The notes: a model not told the origin generated them from the letters alone. Positions 28,011-39,977 are shown, counted from the first letter of the stretch. The stretch: DNA of 64,000 bases from DATADW01 sp963733905 (GCA_963733905.1 CAVTEU010000008.1:1-64000); one strand, 5' to 3'. Numbers and translations are program-made.

Positions 28011-28748
28011 ATGGCCGGCCTCACCGATCTCCAGCGTTACCTGTTCGACCTCGAGGGATACATCGTCCTCGAAGGGGTCCTCTCGCCCGACGAGGTGGCT
28101 CACCTCAACAGTGTCTGGGAGAAACAACAGCTGCCGCCTCCCGGTGAGACCGTCCGGAGCCAGCGCTTTGGCAACGGGTTCCTCGGGTGGGACGAGGCTT
28201 GTCGCACGCTCATCGACCATCCAGCGGTCCTACCCGTCATGGTCGATCTGTGCGGACCGACCGTCCGGCTCGACCATGCCTACGGGATCGTCATGGCGCC
28301 GGGGACCTCGGGACTCGGGCTCCATGGTGGGGGCATCCCCTTCGATCGCTCGCAGTACTACGTCACCGAGAACGGCCGGATGCACAACGGGCTGTGCGTG
28401 GTCTCCTGGGCGCTGGTCGACTCACCACCCGGCCAGGGCGGTTTCTGCGCCGTCCCCGGGAGTCACAAAGGTGCGTTCCCCCGCCCCGCTCAGGTGCCGA
28501 CGAGGCTGGTCCAACAGGTTGCCCACCGGGCGGGCGACGTGGTGATCTTCACCGAAGCCCTCACCCATGGGACGCTCCCCTGGACCGCGCCCCACGAGCG
28601 GCGACACCTCCTCTACAAGTACAGCCCGGGGAACTCGGCCTGGGACCGCCGCCCATCTGTCCCCGCAGAGGTGGTTGCAATGCTCACCGAGCGGCAACGG
28701 CTCCTGGCCGAGCCTGCATACGTTGGGGGACGCACACCGGTGGGGTGA
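28011..28748 (+). CDS. Phytanoyl-CoA dioxygenase (PhyH)-fold protein with HxG in place of HxD
   Basis: A 245-residue double-stranded beta-helix protein of the PhyH family (Fe(II)/2-oxoglutarate oxygenases). It starts L-F-D-L-E-G-Y-I-V-L-E-G-V-L-S. The distal metal His is in T-H-G-T-L-P-W and the 2-oxoglutarate Arg is probably in H-E-R-R-H-L-L-Y-K-Y. The proximal motif, normally H-x-D, is L-H-G-G-G, so the carboxylate ligand is missing. In Fe/2OG halogenases the same Asp is replaced by Ala or Gly to make room for halide, but loss of activity is also possible. The gene is intact; its 3' end overlaps htpX by 65 bases. Confidence 0.8.
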   Translation: MAGLTDLQRYLFDLEGYIVLEGVLSPDEVAHLNSVWEKQQLPPPGETVRSQRFGNGFLGWDEACRTLIDHPAVLPVMVDLCGPTVRLDHAYGIVMAPGTSGLGLHGGGIPFDRSQYYVTENGRMHNGLCVVSWALVDSPPGQGGFCAVPGSHKGAFPRPAQVPTRLVQQVAHRAGDVVIFTEALTHGTLPWTAPHERRHLLYKYSPGNSAWDRRPSVPAEVVAMLTERQRLLAEPAYVGGRTPVG

Positions 28749-29610
28749 GGCCGGTCAGTTGGCGGAGGTCGGAGGCCATCTCACGCAGCCGCCGGATCCT
28801 GTCCTCGATCGGCGGGTGGGTGGAGAACAACTGGGTCAATCCACGGCGGTTGATCGCCTTGGCCGGGTTCTCGATGTAGAGCTCGGCGAACGCCGGGTTG
28901 ACGTTCATCGGGATCCGGGCGCTGGCCATACCGATCTTCTCCAGGGCGGAGGCCAGAGCCAGCGGCTCGCCGGTGATACGGGCGCCGGATGCGTCGGCCT
29001 CGTACTCCCTGGCGCGGGAGATGGCGAGCCGGATCAGCATGGCGGCGAGCGGGGCGAGGATGATGCTCGCCAGAGCGAGGATCGCCCCGACCGGGTTGCC
29101 CGAGTCGTCGCGCCTGCCCCCCGCCGAAGAAGAAGCCGAACCGGACGAATACCGACAGCGCTGCGGCGAGAACGGCGGCGATGGTCGAGATGAGGATGTC
29201 CCGGTTGCGCACGTGCGACAACTCGTGGGCGAGCACACCCTCGAGCTCCGCTCGGCGCCATCGTCTGGAGGATCCCGGCGGTGACGGCCACCGCGGCTCG
29301 GCTCGGGCTGCGACCGGTGGCGAAAGCGTTGGGCTGGGGCGAATCGATGTAGTGGATCGTCGGCATCGGCATGCCTTGCGCCGCCGCCAGCCGGCGGACG
29401 ATGGCGTACACCTCGGGCAACTGCTGCTCGGTGACCGGTCGGGCGCCGCTCGAGGCAGAGGGCTATCCGGTCCGAGAAGAAGTACATGAGGAGGTTGAGC
29501 CCGGCGGCGATGCCGAGACCGGCCCAAGCCGATAGCCCGAATACCTGAGCGACCAGCACCACGAGGGCGCTGAGAAAGCCGAGCAGGGCGACGGTCTTCA
29601 GGTTGTTCAT
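28684..29610 (-). CDS. htpX: Membrane zinc metalloprotease HtpX (three frameshifts)
   Basis: HtpX (M48 family) degrades misfolded membrane proteins. Two N-terminal helices (A-L-L-G-F-L-S-A-L-V-V-L-V and A-G-L-N-L-L-M-Y-F-F) are followed by M-P-T-I-H-Y-I-D-S-P-Q-P-N-A-F-A-T-G, the zinc motif H-E-L-S-H and the third ligand in R-E-Y-E-A-D. The C terminus F-S-T-H-P-P-I-E-D-R-I is typical. Shifts near 29435, 29250 and 29120. The 3' end overlaps the PhyH gene on the opposite strand. Confidence 0.92.
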   Translation of the reverse strand: MNNLKTVALLGFLSALVVLVAQVFGLSAWAGLGIAAGLNLLMYFFSDRIALCLERRPTGHRAAVARGVRHRPPAGGGARHADADDPLHRFAPAQRFRHRSQPEPSRGGRHRRDPPDDGAERSSRVCSPTSCRTCATGTSSSRPSPPFSPQRCRYSSGSASSSAGGRRDDSGNPVGAILALASIILAPLAAMLIRLAISRAREYEADASGARITGEPLALASALEKIGMASARIPMNVNPAFAELYIENPAKAINRRGLTQLFSTHPPIEDRIRRLREMASDLRQLTGLTPPVCVPQRMQARPGAVAAR

Positions 29611-29658
29611 GGCGATTTCAGCGTATCGATCACCCGTGCATATTCCAGGAGCGACCGG

Positions 29659-32600
29659 TCAGCGCTCTAACTGGAACCTCGTCGCAAGCTGGTCGATCAG
29701 GCTCTCCAATGGGCGTGCTCCCAACCGGCGCACCGTGGTCCGAGCCTCTTCCAAGAGGACTGCCGCCTCAGCCGGGCTGCCGGCGTCTGCCAACGCCTCC
29801 GCCTGGCGGAAGCGGGCGTACGCCTCTTCGTAGGGTTGTGGAATGGCAGCCCACAGCGCCGCCGCATCGCCCCACAATCCGGGCGCGATCCGACCCTCGA
29901 CCCGAGCCAGTTCGGCCCGGCACTGTGCCACTCGGGCAGGAATGTCGGGACTCTGCGGAGGAGCAGGTGCCGCCCGATCCCAAATGCGTCCGGCCTCGTC
30001 GCGCCACTCATCGATCTGTTCCGGTAACTCTCTCGCCAGCTCCGCCAAGATGGCAAGACCGACGGTGAATAGAGCAAGGCTGTAGGACCAGTCCTCGGTA
30101 CCGTCCACTAGTTGGATCCCCTCCAGCACCAGACCGAGGCCCTCTTCGAGCCGGCCTTGCCACCATGCCAGCTCCGCTCCAATGGCATGGATAGGACCGA
30201 CGGTCTGAGAATCGATCGCATCTCGGCTCTCCTCCATCCACCGGGAATAGAGAGCGCCAGCCTCCTCCAAACGGCCCTGCCTCACCGCCAAGGTTGTGCG
30301 CTGCAGCAACACATTGAACAGCGCAATCGCCCTCGTTCCACGTGGGATCTCAAAATCGAGAAGGCGCTCTGCTTCCGCCCAATCCCCCAGGCGTATCAGT
30401 GACCCAGCGGCATTTGCCGTGTGGAAGAACCCATAATTGCCGTGCAGCCCGATACGCCCCTCCAGCGCCAACCCCTCCAGCGCTTCCATTGCTGCCTCCC
30501 GCAGCTCGCCTCCCCGGTCGAGGATGAAGGCGCCGTTGGCGTAGCTGCGCATCAGGTCGTCGACCGCCGATTCGGCCTTGGACAGCTCCCGCCCCGCCCG
30601 GATGTGCGCTATCCCCTGCGCCAGGTTCCCCGTGAGCCCCTCGACCGAACCCAGCGTGGTGAGGGCGTGGCCCTCCACCTTTCGGGCGCCCAACATCCGC
30701 GCCAGAGAGATGACCTCCTCGGCGTAGCGTCCTGCCTCGTCGTAGTGGCCGACCAGATTGAGCATCCCCGCCACCGACGCCATGACGATGGCCCGCTCCT
30801 GGGTAGCCGGGGTGGCCGGGATGAGGCGAACCGCCTCCTCACCGGCGGCGAGGGCGGCAGCTCCCCGGCCCGCCACCCAGCAGTAGCGGGCCAGACGCTC
30901 GTGGAGCAAACCGGCCCGGACCGGGTCCTCCCGGCTGTCCACGGCGGCTATGGCCCGCTCGATGAGATCGATGGCGGTGGCGTCGTCCTCCGTCAGGATA
31001 CCACATCTCCGCCGCTCGCCGCAGCACATCGACGCGGTCGGTGGAAGTCACCTTCTCGGCGTTCTTCACCTCGTCCCAAATCTCCAGTGCCAGGTCGAGG
31101 TGACGCCGGGCGTCGTCGAAGGCGAATACCTCCTCGGCGGCCGCGGCTGCCGCCAGCGAGGTCTGCAAGGCCCGAGTCAGGTCGTGACCTGCCGTCCAGT
31201 GGTGCGCCAGCTCACCAGGGGGTGCATCGGCGGCGGTGAGCACATCGCCCACCCGGCGGTGGGTTCGCATCCTGCGGATGGGCGGCAGCTCTTCGTAGAG
31301 CGTCTGCCGGATGAGAGCGTGTGAGAAGGCGAATCGGCCGTGCGGCCCGCCGATCTCGATGAGCAGCCGGGCGGTCACCGCCTGGTCGACGGCGTCCTCC
31401 ACATCCTCGGGTTGGTCGTCGCTGACCTGTTCCAACAGGTCGAGGTCGAACTCCCGCCCGATCACCGCGGCGACGCCGAGGACGCGAGCAGCGGGCTCTT
31501 CCAGCCGTTGCAGACGCCGCCCGATCACCTCGCGCAACCCCTCGGGTATGCCCCACTCCTCGATGGTGACTGCGGAGCCCCATCGCCCTGAGGGATCGAG
31601 CGCGCCCACCTCGCGCAGATGCGCCACTACCTCCTCAACGAAGAACGGGTTCCCCTCGGTCTCGGCATGGATCGACGCCGCAACGTCTGCCGGGGCGGGT
31701 CTCCCGATGAGGCTGGCGATGAGCTCACTCACCTGCGGTGGATCGAGCCCATCGAGGGTGATGCGCTCGAAGCGTCGCTCCCGCCGCAGCTCTCCGAGAG
31801 TGCCGGCCAGCGGGTGTGACCTGCTGAGGTCGGTGTCCCGGTAGGTGCCAACCACCAACAGCGGCGATTGGTCGGGGTGGCGGGCGAGATGCTCCAGCAA
31901 CGCCACCGACGGCGCATCCGCCCAGTGAAGGTCGTCTAGCAACAGCACCACGGGGGCTTCTTCGGCGAGTCGACCGAGCAGTGCCACCACTCCTTCGAAC
32001 AGCAGATAGCGCTCGGTGCCCGGGTCAGCCTGCACCTCTAACCGTGGAAGCCGCTCCGCCAGCTCGGGAAGCAGCCGGACCATCATCTGGGCACCCGGCC
32101 CGGCCCCAGCGATCAGACCCGGCCGGGCCGCTACCACCGGACGGATCGCCTCCACGAACGGCTGATAGGAGGTCACCGCCTCGGCCGGGCTACGGCCCGC
32201 CAGCACCACGGCGCCCCCGGCGGCGGCGTGGCGCGCCCAGACCGCGGTGAGGGCGCTCTTCCCAATCCCCGGCTCTCCCGACACCAACGCCATCTGCCGT
32301 TGGCCCAACCGGGCTTGCTCCAAGGCTGCATCGAGCCGGTGCAGTGCCTCGTCCCGTCCGACCAACGAAGTGACCGCGGCGCGTGCCAGGACTGCGGGGA
32401 AGGGGAGGGGCTCGTCCGGCGCAGGAGGCATGGCATCTCCGGGCGTCCGCCAGTCCAGCTCCCAGAGATCCACCGGTTCGGGCACCCCCTTGAGGGCCAA
32501 TGGTCCCTGAGGGATAAAGCGAAAGGCGCGGCGCGAGCCCACCAGGGACCGAACCAACCCGGTGATGAGGATCTGGCCACCGTTGGCCCGCTCGCAGGCG

Positions 32601-32959
32601 CGCTGCGCCAGCACCACCGGCAACCCCGAGTAGTCGCCATCAGCGTGGGATACCTCCCCACTGTTGACCCCGACCCGCACCGCGAGAGGCACTGCCGGTT
32701 TCTCTTGGTTGAGGGCGGCGATGCCCTCTTGGATCCGAATGGCTGCGGTGAGGGCATCGGCGGCACTGGAGAAGACGGCCATGAGCCCGTCGCCGAGCGT
32801 CTTCACCTCTCGTCCGCCGGTGGCTCCGAGCGCCTCGCGCAGAACACGGTCGTGCTCCGCGTGGACCAGGTCGGCGGCGTCATCCCCCACTTGGGCCCGC
32901 ATGTTCGTGGAGGCCACCAAGTCCGTGAAGAGCAGTGTGCTGGTGGTGAGCTCTGCCAC
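29659..32959 (-). CDS. Cyclase-like domain / AAA ATPase / TPR regulator (one frameshift)
   Basis: About 1100 residues. Residues 1-170 form a class III cyclase domain (L-L-F-T-D-L-V-A-S-T-N, K-T-L-G-D-G-L-M-A-V-F, R-V-G-V-N-S-G-E). Residues about 195-480 are an AAA_16-type ATPase with Walker A G-E-P-G-I-G-K-S and Walker B V-V-L-L-L-D-D-L-H-W-A-D. The C-terminal 500 residues are TPR-like helical hairpins. One shift near 31010. Unlike many LuxR-type relatives, no C-terminal HTH is seen. The signal and product are unknown. Divergent from the subtilase at 33190. Confidence 0.82.
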
Positions 32960-33189
32960 GGAAGGAAACGGTAATGCCGGCCGCTATTTGACGACTCATG
33001 CAAACCGTATGGCACGACGCGTATCGCACCGCGCCTTCCGGGTCTCTCTCAACCTGTCGAGCCGAGAGGCCGATTCATGCCACTTGGGCCGAGTGAGAAG
33101 CTCGTTGCTAGGGTTCCAGAGCCGGTGGCTTGGGGTTAGGGGAGCCGCACGGTGCGTAACACATTTCGACATTGGAGGAGGAGTCTCAG

Positions 33190-36100
33190 GTGCGGAGACT
33201 GATCGTGTTTCTGGTAGCTGCTGCCCTCGTGGCTGGTGCAGCACTCCCGGTCGGGGCTCAAGAGGCGCCCGACCGTCGTTTTGAAGAGGTGTCGCTCGCC
33301 GGGATCGACACCGAACTTCTTCCGGCACTCGCCGACCCCAACCGGATGGTGACGGTCATGGTGGAGATGACCGGGGCGCCGGTGGCCGTCGAACAAGGCA
33401 AGGCCACCGCCCAGGGCAGCGAGTTGAGCAAGGCGCAGCGGGCAGCCTTCCGCTCCAGCCTCAAGGCCAAGCAGGATGCAATAGCCCCATCCATCCGCCG
33501 CCTCGGTGGTGTCGTCCAGTCGCAACTGCAGGACGCTTACAACGGGATGCGGGTCCGCATCGCCGCATCCAAGGTGCGAGAACTCCAGGTGCTAGCCAAC
33601 GTCAAGGCCATCAGGCACATCGAGCGTCACACTCCGACCAACGCCGATTCGGTCCCCTTCCTCGAGGTGCCGTCGGTGTGGCAGGACCTCGGGCTCACCG
33701 GCGAGGGAATCACCATCGCCGTCATCGACACCGGGATCGACTACTACCACGCCAACTTCGGCGGATCGGGCGACCCGGCCGACTATGCGGCCGACGACCC
33801 CACCGTGATCGAGCCGGGCACCTTCCCCACCGTCAAGGTGGCGGGCGGTTATGACTTCGTCGGGAACGAATACGACGCCTCGAGCGACGACCCGGCGCTG
33901 AACACGCCCAAGCCCGATCCGGACCCACTCGACTGCAACGGGCACGGCTCGCATGTCGCCGGGACCGCCGCGGGCGACGGGGTACTCACCGACGGCAGCA
34001 CCTTCACCGGACCTTATGACGAAACCACCCACACCAACTCGTTCCTGGTCGGGCCCGGTGTCGCCCCCGAGGCGACCCTCTACGCCCTCAAGGTCTTCGG
34101 GTGCGACGGGTCGACCGATGTCACCGTCGACGCCATCGAATGGGCGGTAGAGAACGACCTCGACGTGATCAACATGAGCCTCGGGTCGGCCTTCGGGCGA
34201 TCCAACGACCCTTCCGCAGTGGCAGCGACCAATGCCGCCATCGCCGGTGTCGTCGTGGTCACCTCGGCGGGCAACTCGGGCCCGGGCCGCTACATCACCG
34301 GTTCGCCGGGCACCGGATCCGGCGCGCTCTCCGTGGCGGCGATGGACACCATCGAAGGCACCCCGCACGTCGACTTCATCGCCCCCGCCGGGACGATCGA
34401 CATGCAGAACTCCAACGGGTCCACCGATCTGCCGGTGACCGGCACCGTGGTGGTGCTGGAGGATGATCCGGAGACGGCCGATGTCGACGAATCGCTCGGT
34501 TGTGCAGCCAGCGACTACGCCGCGGTGCAACCCGGTGACATCGCCGTCACCTACCGCGGTGTATGCGCCCGGGTGGACCGAGCGATCCTCGGTCAGGCAG
34601 CCGGAGCCGCTGCGGTGGTGATGATCAACAACGCCGACAGCTTCCCCCCGTTCGAGGGTGCGATCGCCGGGGTGACCATCCCGTTCCTCGGCGCCAAGCT
34701 CTCCGACGAGGCGGCGGTCCTGGCGGCCGCTGGACAGATCGGTGACCGTCGAGGACGCAGGCGAGGTCCCCAACCCCAACTTCACCGGGTTCGCCGACTT
34801 CAGCTCGGGTGGTCCGCGCAATGGTGACAGCGCCCAGAAGCCAGATGTCATCGCCCCCGGGGTGAGCATCATCTCGACCCTGGTCGGGTCGGGTACGGGG
34901 TCGGTGCAGATCTCGGGCACCTCGATGGCCTCACCGCACGTCGCCGGGATCGGCGCACTGGTGCGCCAGGCGCATCCGCGCTGGCGGGTCAACCAGATCA
35001 AGGCGGCCATCATCAACACCGCCGACCCGTCGAAGATGATCGACTATGAGACCACCAGGGCCGGGTCCGGGGTGGTCCAGCCGGTCGACGCGGTGGCCAC
35101 CGAGGTCGTGGCCATGGGCAACCCCCATGGTGGCGGGCTGTCATACGGGCTGGTCCAGTCGACCGGGACCGTGGACAAGACCCGGACGATCACCCTGTTC
35201 AACAACGGGACCAGCACGGCGACCTACTCGCTGAGCCCCGAGTTCAACACCGACGCATCGGGCAACGCCACGGCGAGCTTCTCGTCGGGGACGTGTCTCG
35301 GTGCCAGCCGGTGGCAAGGCATCGGTCCAGGTCACACTTTCGGTCGACGCGCGCATCGGTCCCACCCGGGTTCCAAACCGCGGCGGGGAACATCGTGCTC
35401 ACACCGACCTCGGGTGACGCCCCGGCTCTGCGGGTCCCGTTCGTCGAGGTGGTGAGAGGGGTGTCGAAGATATCGACGACACCGATTGTGGTGACCGCGG
35501 CCGACGTGGTCGAGCTCACCAGCACCAACGCCGCAGGCGCCACGGGGACTCTCGACGTCTACGCCTGGGGTCTGACCGACCTCAAGGGTGACGCCCTGAC
35601 CACCGACGTGCGCGCCGTCGGAGTCCAGTCGTTCCCCGACTCCGACTTCGGGGTCTTCAGCATCCAGACGTTCGGCGCCGTCTCCAACCCGGCGGTGAAC
35701 GAGTGGGACGTCTTGCTCGACACCACGGGCGACGGTGACGCCGACTACGCGGTGATCGGTTACGACCTGGGCGCCTTCACGGCCGGCGAGTTCAACGGGA
35801 CCCTGGCGTCGATCACCGATCGACCTGGCCACGGGCGACGCCATCAGCGCCTTCCTGGCGGGTGGCGGGCTCAACAGCTCGGTCGTGCTCCTGCCATTCC
35901 TGCTCTCCGACGTCGGGCTCGAAGCCGGCGCCGCCGAGGAGTTCTCCTACCAGGCGGGCGTGTTCTCGCTGGAGGACGCTCGGCGACGATCTCGTCAACG
36001 GGGTCGCCAGCTTCAACGCCTTCACCCAGCCGGTGGAGACGGGCGGCTTCGCCGAGCTGGCTGCCGGGGAGTCGATCGACTGGACGGCGGCGGTCGACGG

Positions 36101-36197
36101 CGACCAGCTTGCCGAGACCCCGGTCAAGGGATGGATGGTGGTGTACGCCGAGAACCGCTCCGGTGCGAGGCAGGCGGATCTGATCAGGATCCGTTGA
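33190..36197 (+). CDS. Secreted subtilisin-family serine protease with PA insert (frameshifted)
   Basis: About 1000 residues. The GTG at 33190 follows GGAGGAGG and starts a signal peptide (RRLIVFLVAAALVAGAALP). An inhibitor-like propeptide precedes the S8 domain: Asp in I-A-V-I-D-T-G-I-D, His in G-H-G-S-H-V-A-G-T, oxyanion N in S-A-G-N-S-G, Ser in G-T-S-M-A-S-P-H-V-A-G. A PA-type insertion lies between oxyanion and Ser regions. The C terminus is beta-rich. Shifts near 34740, 35300, 35820 and 35985. It precedes a related but distinct subtilase in the same direction. Confidence 0.87.
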
Positions 36198-36219
36198 ACC
36201 GCACCGCCCGCTGACCATC

Positions 36220-36247
36220 GAAGGGGCCGGAGAATTCCGGCCCCTTC
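36220..36247 (+). terminator. Intrinsic terminator-like hairpin between the two subtilases
   Basis: GAAGGGGCCGG and CCGGCCCCTTC form a perfect 11-bp stem around AGAATT, 23 bases after the first subtilase stop. It is followed by GTCGTGC with no long T tract, as is usual at high GC. Confidence 0.75.
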
Positions 36248-36331
36248 GTCGTGCTTATGTCCTGCCCTGGCTTTATGGTTGGGCTGCCGGTCGGGGTGGG
36301 ATCGGAACAACTCGATAAGAGGGGAGACATC

Positions 36332-39300
36332 GTGGTGCGACGATTCTTCGTAGCTCTCGTGGCGCTGGCGGCGCTCGTAGGGCTCGCCATCCCGGCGGCG
36401 GCACAGCAGGGCGCCGAGCGCCCTCGGCCCGACCGGCTCGACTCACTTCGACTGGACCAACCGTCCCGGGTGGACGGGTCTGCGATCGGAAAGCTCGACC
36501 CATCGCTGCTCGGCGCCGGCGGCGAGGTGGCAGTCAGCATCAGGCTGACAGCGCGCCCCGTGGCGCTCGTCGCCGCCGCAGACGGCACCGCCGCACAGCA
36601 GCGCGCCCAGGGCAGGCGTGTGACCGCCGAGCAGACCGGGTTCCTGAGCACGGCTCGCTCGATCGACCCGGGGCTCGCAACGCTCGCCACCACGAGAAGC
36701 GCGGTCAACGCGGTCTTGGTCGAGGTCGATGCCGCCGCTCTCGAAGAACTGGCCGCCGACGACCGGGTGGTCTCCATCGCCAGGGTGCGCGACTACGAGA
36801 TGGCGTTGTCCGAGACCGTTCCCTACATCGGCGCATCTGCTGTACAGGATCTCGGGTTCGACGGCACCGGTGTGAAGGTCGCCATCCTCGACTCCGGGGT
36901 CGACTACACCCACGCCGCTTTCGGAGGGCCAGGGACCGTAGAGGCCTACGAGGAGGCGTACGGGACGTCGCCCGAGGATCCCCTCAACACGACCACCGAC
37001 GGTCTGTTCCCCACCGAGCGCGTGGTGGGTGGCTTCGACTTCGTCGGCGAGTTCTGGGTGGGTGGCGAAGAAACGCCGCCGCTGGCCCCGGACCCCGACC
37101 CGATCGACTTCGAGGGGCACGGCACCCACGTCGCCCACATCGCCGGCGGGAGCAACGGTGTGGCCCCCGGCGTCGACCTCTACGCCCTCAAGGTGTGCGC
37201 CACGCAATCCACCGCCTGCTCGGGCGTGGCGCTGCTCCAGGCGATGGACTGGGTGCTCGACCCCGACGGGAACGGCGACACGAGAGACCGGGTCGACATC
37301 GTCAACATGTCGCTCGGCTCGCTGTACGGCCAGGCCTTCGACGACGACCTGTCGCTCGCCGTGGAGAACACCACGCGGGCAGGGATCCTCACCGTCGCCG
37401 CCGCCGGCAACGGCGCCGACAAGCCGTACGTGCTCGACACGCCGGGCGCAACGCCGTCGGCGCTGGCGGTGGCGCAGACCAACATGCCGTCGGCCGTGCT
37501 GCCGGTGCTCCAGGTGCTCACGCCGCCGGAGATTGCCGGCGACTACACCGCCGTGTTCCAGCCTTGGTCGGTGGCGCCCACGGCTCCGATAGAAGGCCCA
37601 CTCCAATACGGGGACGGGGCGGGTGGCAACCTCCTCGGTTGCGACCCCTTCCCCGCCGGATCGCTCACCGGTCTGATCGTCCTGGTCGATCGGGGTGAGT
37701 GCAACTTCACCCTCAAGATCTCGAACATCAGCCAGGGAGGCGGCATCGCCGGGATCATCGGACTGGTGGCGCCGGGTGAGCCCTTCGCCGGGGCTGACGG
37801 CGGCGACCGCCCGATCGACATCCCCGGCTACATGGTCAGCCAGGACACCTCGGAGACCTTCAAGAGCGGTATCGACGAGGGCGTCACCATCCTCATCGAC
37901 CCGGCGAGTGGGATCCCGCTGGTGGGCACCATGGTCGGCTCGTCGTCACGGGGCCCGGCGATGCGCTCGATCATCGCCAAGCCGGAGATCGGGGCTCCCG
38001 GCGAGTCGGTCTCGGCCATCGCCGGCAGCGGTGCCGAAGAAGGGCCGTTCGGCGGGACCTCGGGGGCGACCCCGATGGTGACCGGCTCGGCTGCCCTGCT
38101 GCTCGACGCCTTCCCTCGGCGGACGCCGATGGACCTGAAGAACTCGCTGGTCAACACCGCCGAGACCGAGATCTTCAACGGTCCGACCGCGCTCGGCGCC
38201 GACCTGGCACCGATCGCCCGGATCGGCGGCGGTGAGGTGCGGGTCGACCGCGCCATCGAAGCCGCCGGAGCGGCGTGGGACGCCAATACCCGCGGCGCGC
38301 TCTCGTTCGGCCTGGTGGACGTGACCTCGACGAGGACACTCACCCGGCGGGTGCTGGTGAGGAACTTCAGCGACTCCGCCACGACCTACTCGGTGACACC
38401 CCAGTTCCGGTTCGATGACGACGCCGCCTCGGGGGCGGTCTCGGTGAGCGCACCCGGATCGGTCACCGTGCCGGGTCGGGGCCAGAGCGCTGTTCGACGT
38501 GACCATCACCATCGACGGGTCGGCGCTGGCCGACTGGTCGGCCGACTCGGGTGCCGGTGGCGCCGACTCCGGGCCGATCACCGACCTCGAGTACGACGGC
38601 TACCTGGTGATGGAGAGCTCCAACGGCAGCCTCCATCTCCCCTGGCATGTCCTGCCCCGCAAGTCGGGTGACGTCTCGGTTCGGAAGGCGGGCCCCAACT
38701 ACTCGTTGACCAACAACGGGGTCGGCACCCAGACGGTCGAGGCGTACTCGCTGATCGCAACGAGCGAGGACCTCCCAGAAGGGGGACGGGGCGAGAACAG
38801 CCCCACACCCGACTTCCGTCGCATCGGCTACAGCACCTTCCCGGTCCCCGCCGGGTTCTGCAGCGACGTCGATTCGTTCGTCATGGCGTTCGCCGTCAAC
38901 ACCTGGGAGCGGCAGACCCATGCCAATGCTCCGGCGTCGTTCTGGTTCGTGCTCGACACCGACCAGGACGGGACGGACGACTACATCGTGCTCAATCGGG
39001 ACCTCACGTTCAGCGATCTGGGCGACGGGAGGAACGTCACCTGGACGGTGAACATGGAGACCGGGGACGCCGAGGCGTTCTTCTTCACCGATCACCAGAC
39101 CAACAGCGCCAACACGGTGCTGTTGTTCTGCGGCGAGCAGGTGGGGTTGAACGCCACCAACTTCGGACAGCCGATGGACGTGACCGCCATCGCCGAGGAC
39201 TTCTACTTCGGAGGACCCGGTGACGAGATCGGCGGGATCACCATCGCCCCGCTCGGGGAACGGTTCATCGCCGACTTCGCCAACGGGGAGATCGGGTTGA

Positions 39301-39446
39301 CCGTGCTCGACCCCGGCGCAACCGACACCATGACGGTGATCGACACGGAGTCCGACACCAACAACACCGAGACGGGGATCCTCCTCCTCTACCGGGGCGG
39401 GTCCAGGGCGAACAACGAGGCGAAGGCGATCACCCTCGCCAATTGA
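36332..39446 (+). CDS. Secreted subtilisin-family serine protease with PA insert (one frameshift)
   Basis: About 1040 residues. GTG at 36332 after AGAGGGGAG begins a signal peptide (RRFFVALVALAALVGLAIPA). Catalytic elements: Asp in V-A-I-L-D-S-G-V-D, His in G-H-G-T-H-V-A-H, Asn in A-A-A-G-N-G-A, Ser in G-G-T-S-G-A-T-P-M-V-T-G. The usual M-A-x-P-H after the Ser is G-A-T-P-M here. A PA-like insertion (around Y-G-D-G-A-G-G-N-L-L-G-C) and a C-terminal beta region with D-T-D-Q-D-G-T-D-D-Y, possibly calcium-binding, follow. One shift near 38490. Confidence 0.87.
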
Positions 39447-39457
39447 GCGAGCCGTTT

Positions 39458-39487
39458 CGTGGCGGGGGCGCCGTCGTCCCCGCCACG
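39458..39487. terminator. Bidirectional hairpin terminator
   Basis: CGTGGCGGGG and CCCCGCCACG form a 10-bp stem with a 10-base loop between the converging subtilase and lipoprotein genes. Confidence 0.75.
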
Positions 39488-39491
39488 AGGC

Positions 39492-39977
39492 TCAACGGCT
39501 CAGCTTCCCGACGGGCGACTCACAGAGCTTGAAGTTGCCGCTGCCGTCGAGTCGGTAGTCGTAGGTCTCCCCACCTGCCTCGACCACGATCTGCGACCCG
39601 TCGACGACCGCCTGGGTGTACATGACGCCGGGCTCGGGACAGCCCAGCGACCCGTCGGGCCACTGCATGGCTGCGGCGGTGAGCACCACCACAGAAGACT
39701 CCTCCACCTCGGCGCGAGCCGCGGCGTCGGCCACCACCGGATCGAGGAAGCGCGCCGGCACCTCGCCGGTCACACCGAGGGTGCTGGTGGTCACAACGGT
39801 GGGAAGGGTCGACTTGGGGGGAAGGCTGGGAGCGGGGCGTCCCGTGGTGGGTGGCGGCTCGGCAGTGTTTTCGGTCGTGGTCGTCTCCTCACCGGGGAGC
39901 GTAGGCCCGGCAAGATCTCCGGCGCCGCAAGCGGTGAGTGCCCAGCCGAGAGCAAGAACGATGGCCAACCGCCTCAT
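39492..39977 (-). CDS. Putative lipoprotein of unknown function
   Basis: The ATG at 39977 (or 39983) starts R-R-L-A-I-V-L-A-L-G-W-A-L-T-A-C-G, a lipoprotein signal with the lipobox L-T-A-C. A Thr/Pro-rich linker of about 50 residues leads to a C-terminal 90-residue domain with M-Q-W-P-D-G-S-L-G-C-P-E-P-G and a second Cys near the end, likely disulfide-bonded. That motif is seen in small secreted actinobacterial proteins of unknown function. Surface exposure is inferred from the lipobox. Confidence 0.68.
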   Translation of the reverse strand: MRRLAIVLALGWALTACGAGDLAGPTLPGEETTTTENTAEPPPTTGRPAPSLPPKSTLPTVVTTSTLGVTGEVPARFLDPVVADAAARAEVEESSVVVLTAAAMQWPDGSLGCPEPGVMYTQAVVDGSQIVVEAGGETYDYRLDGSGNFKLCESPVGKLSR

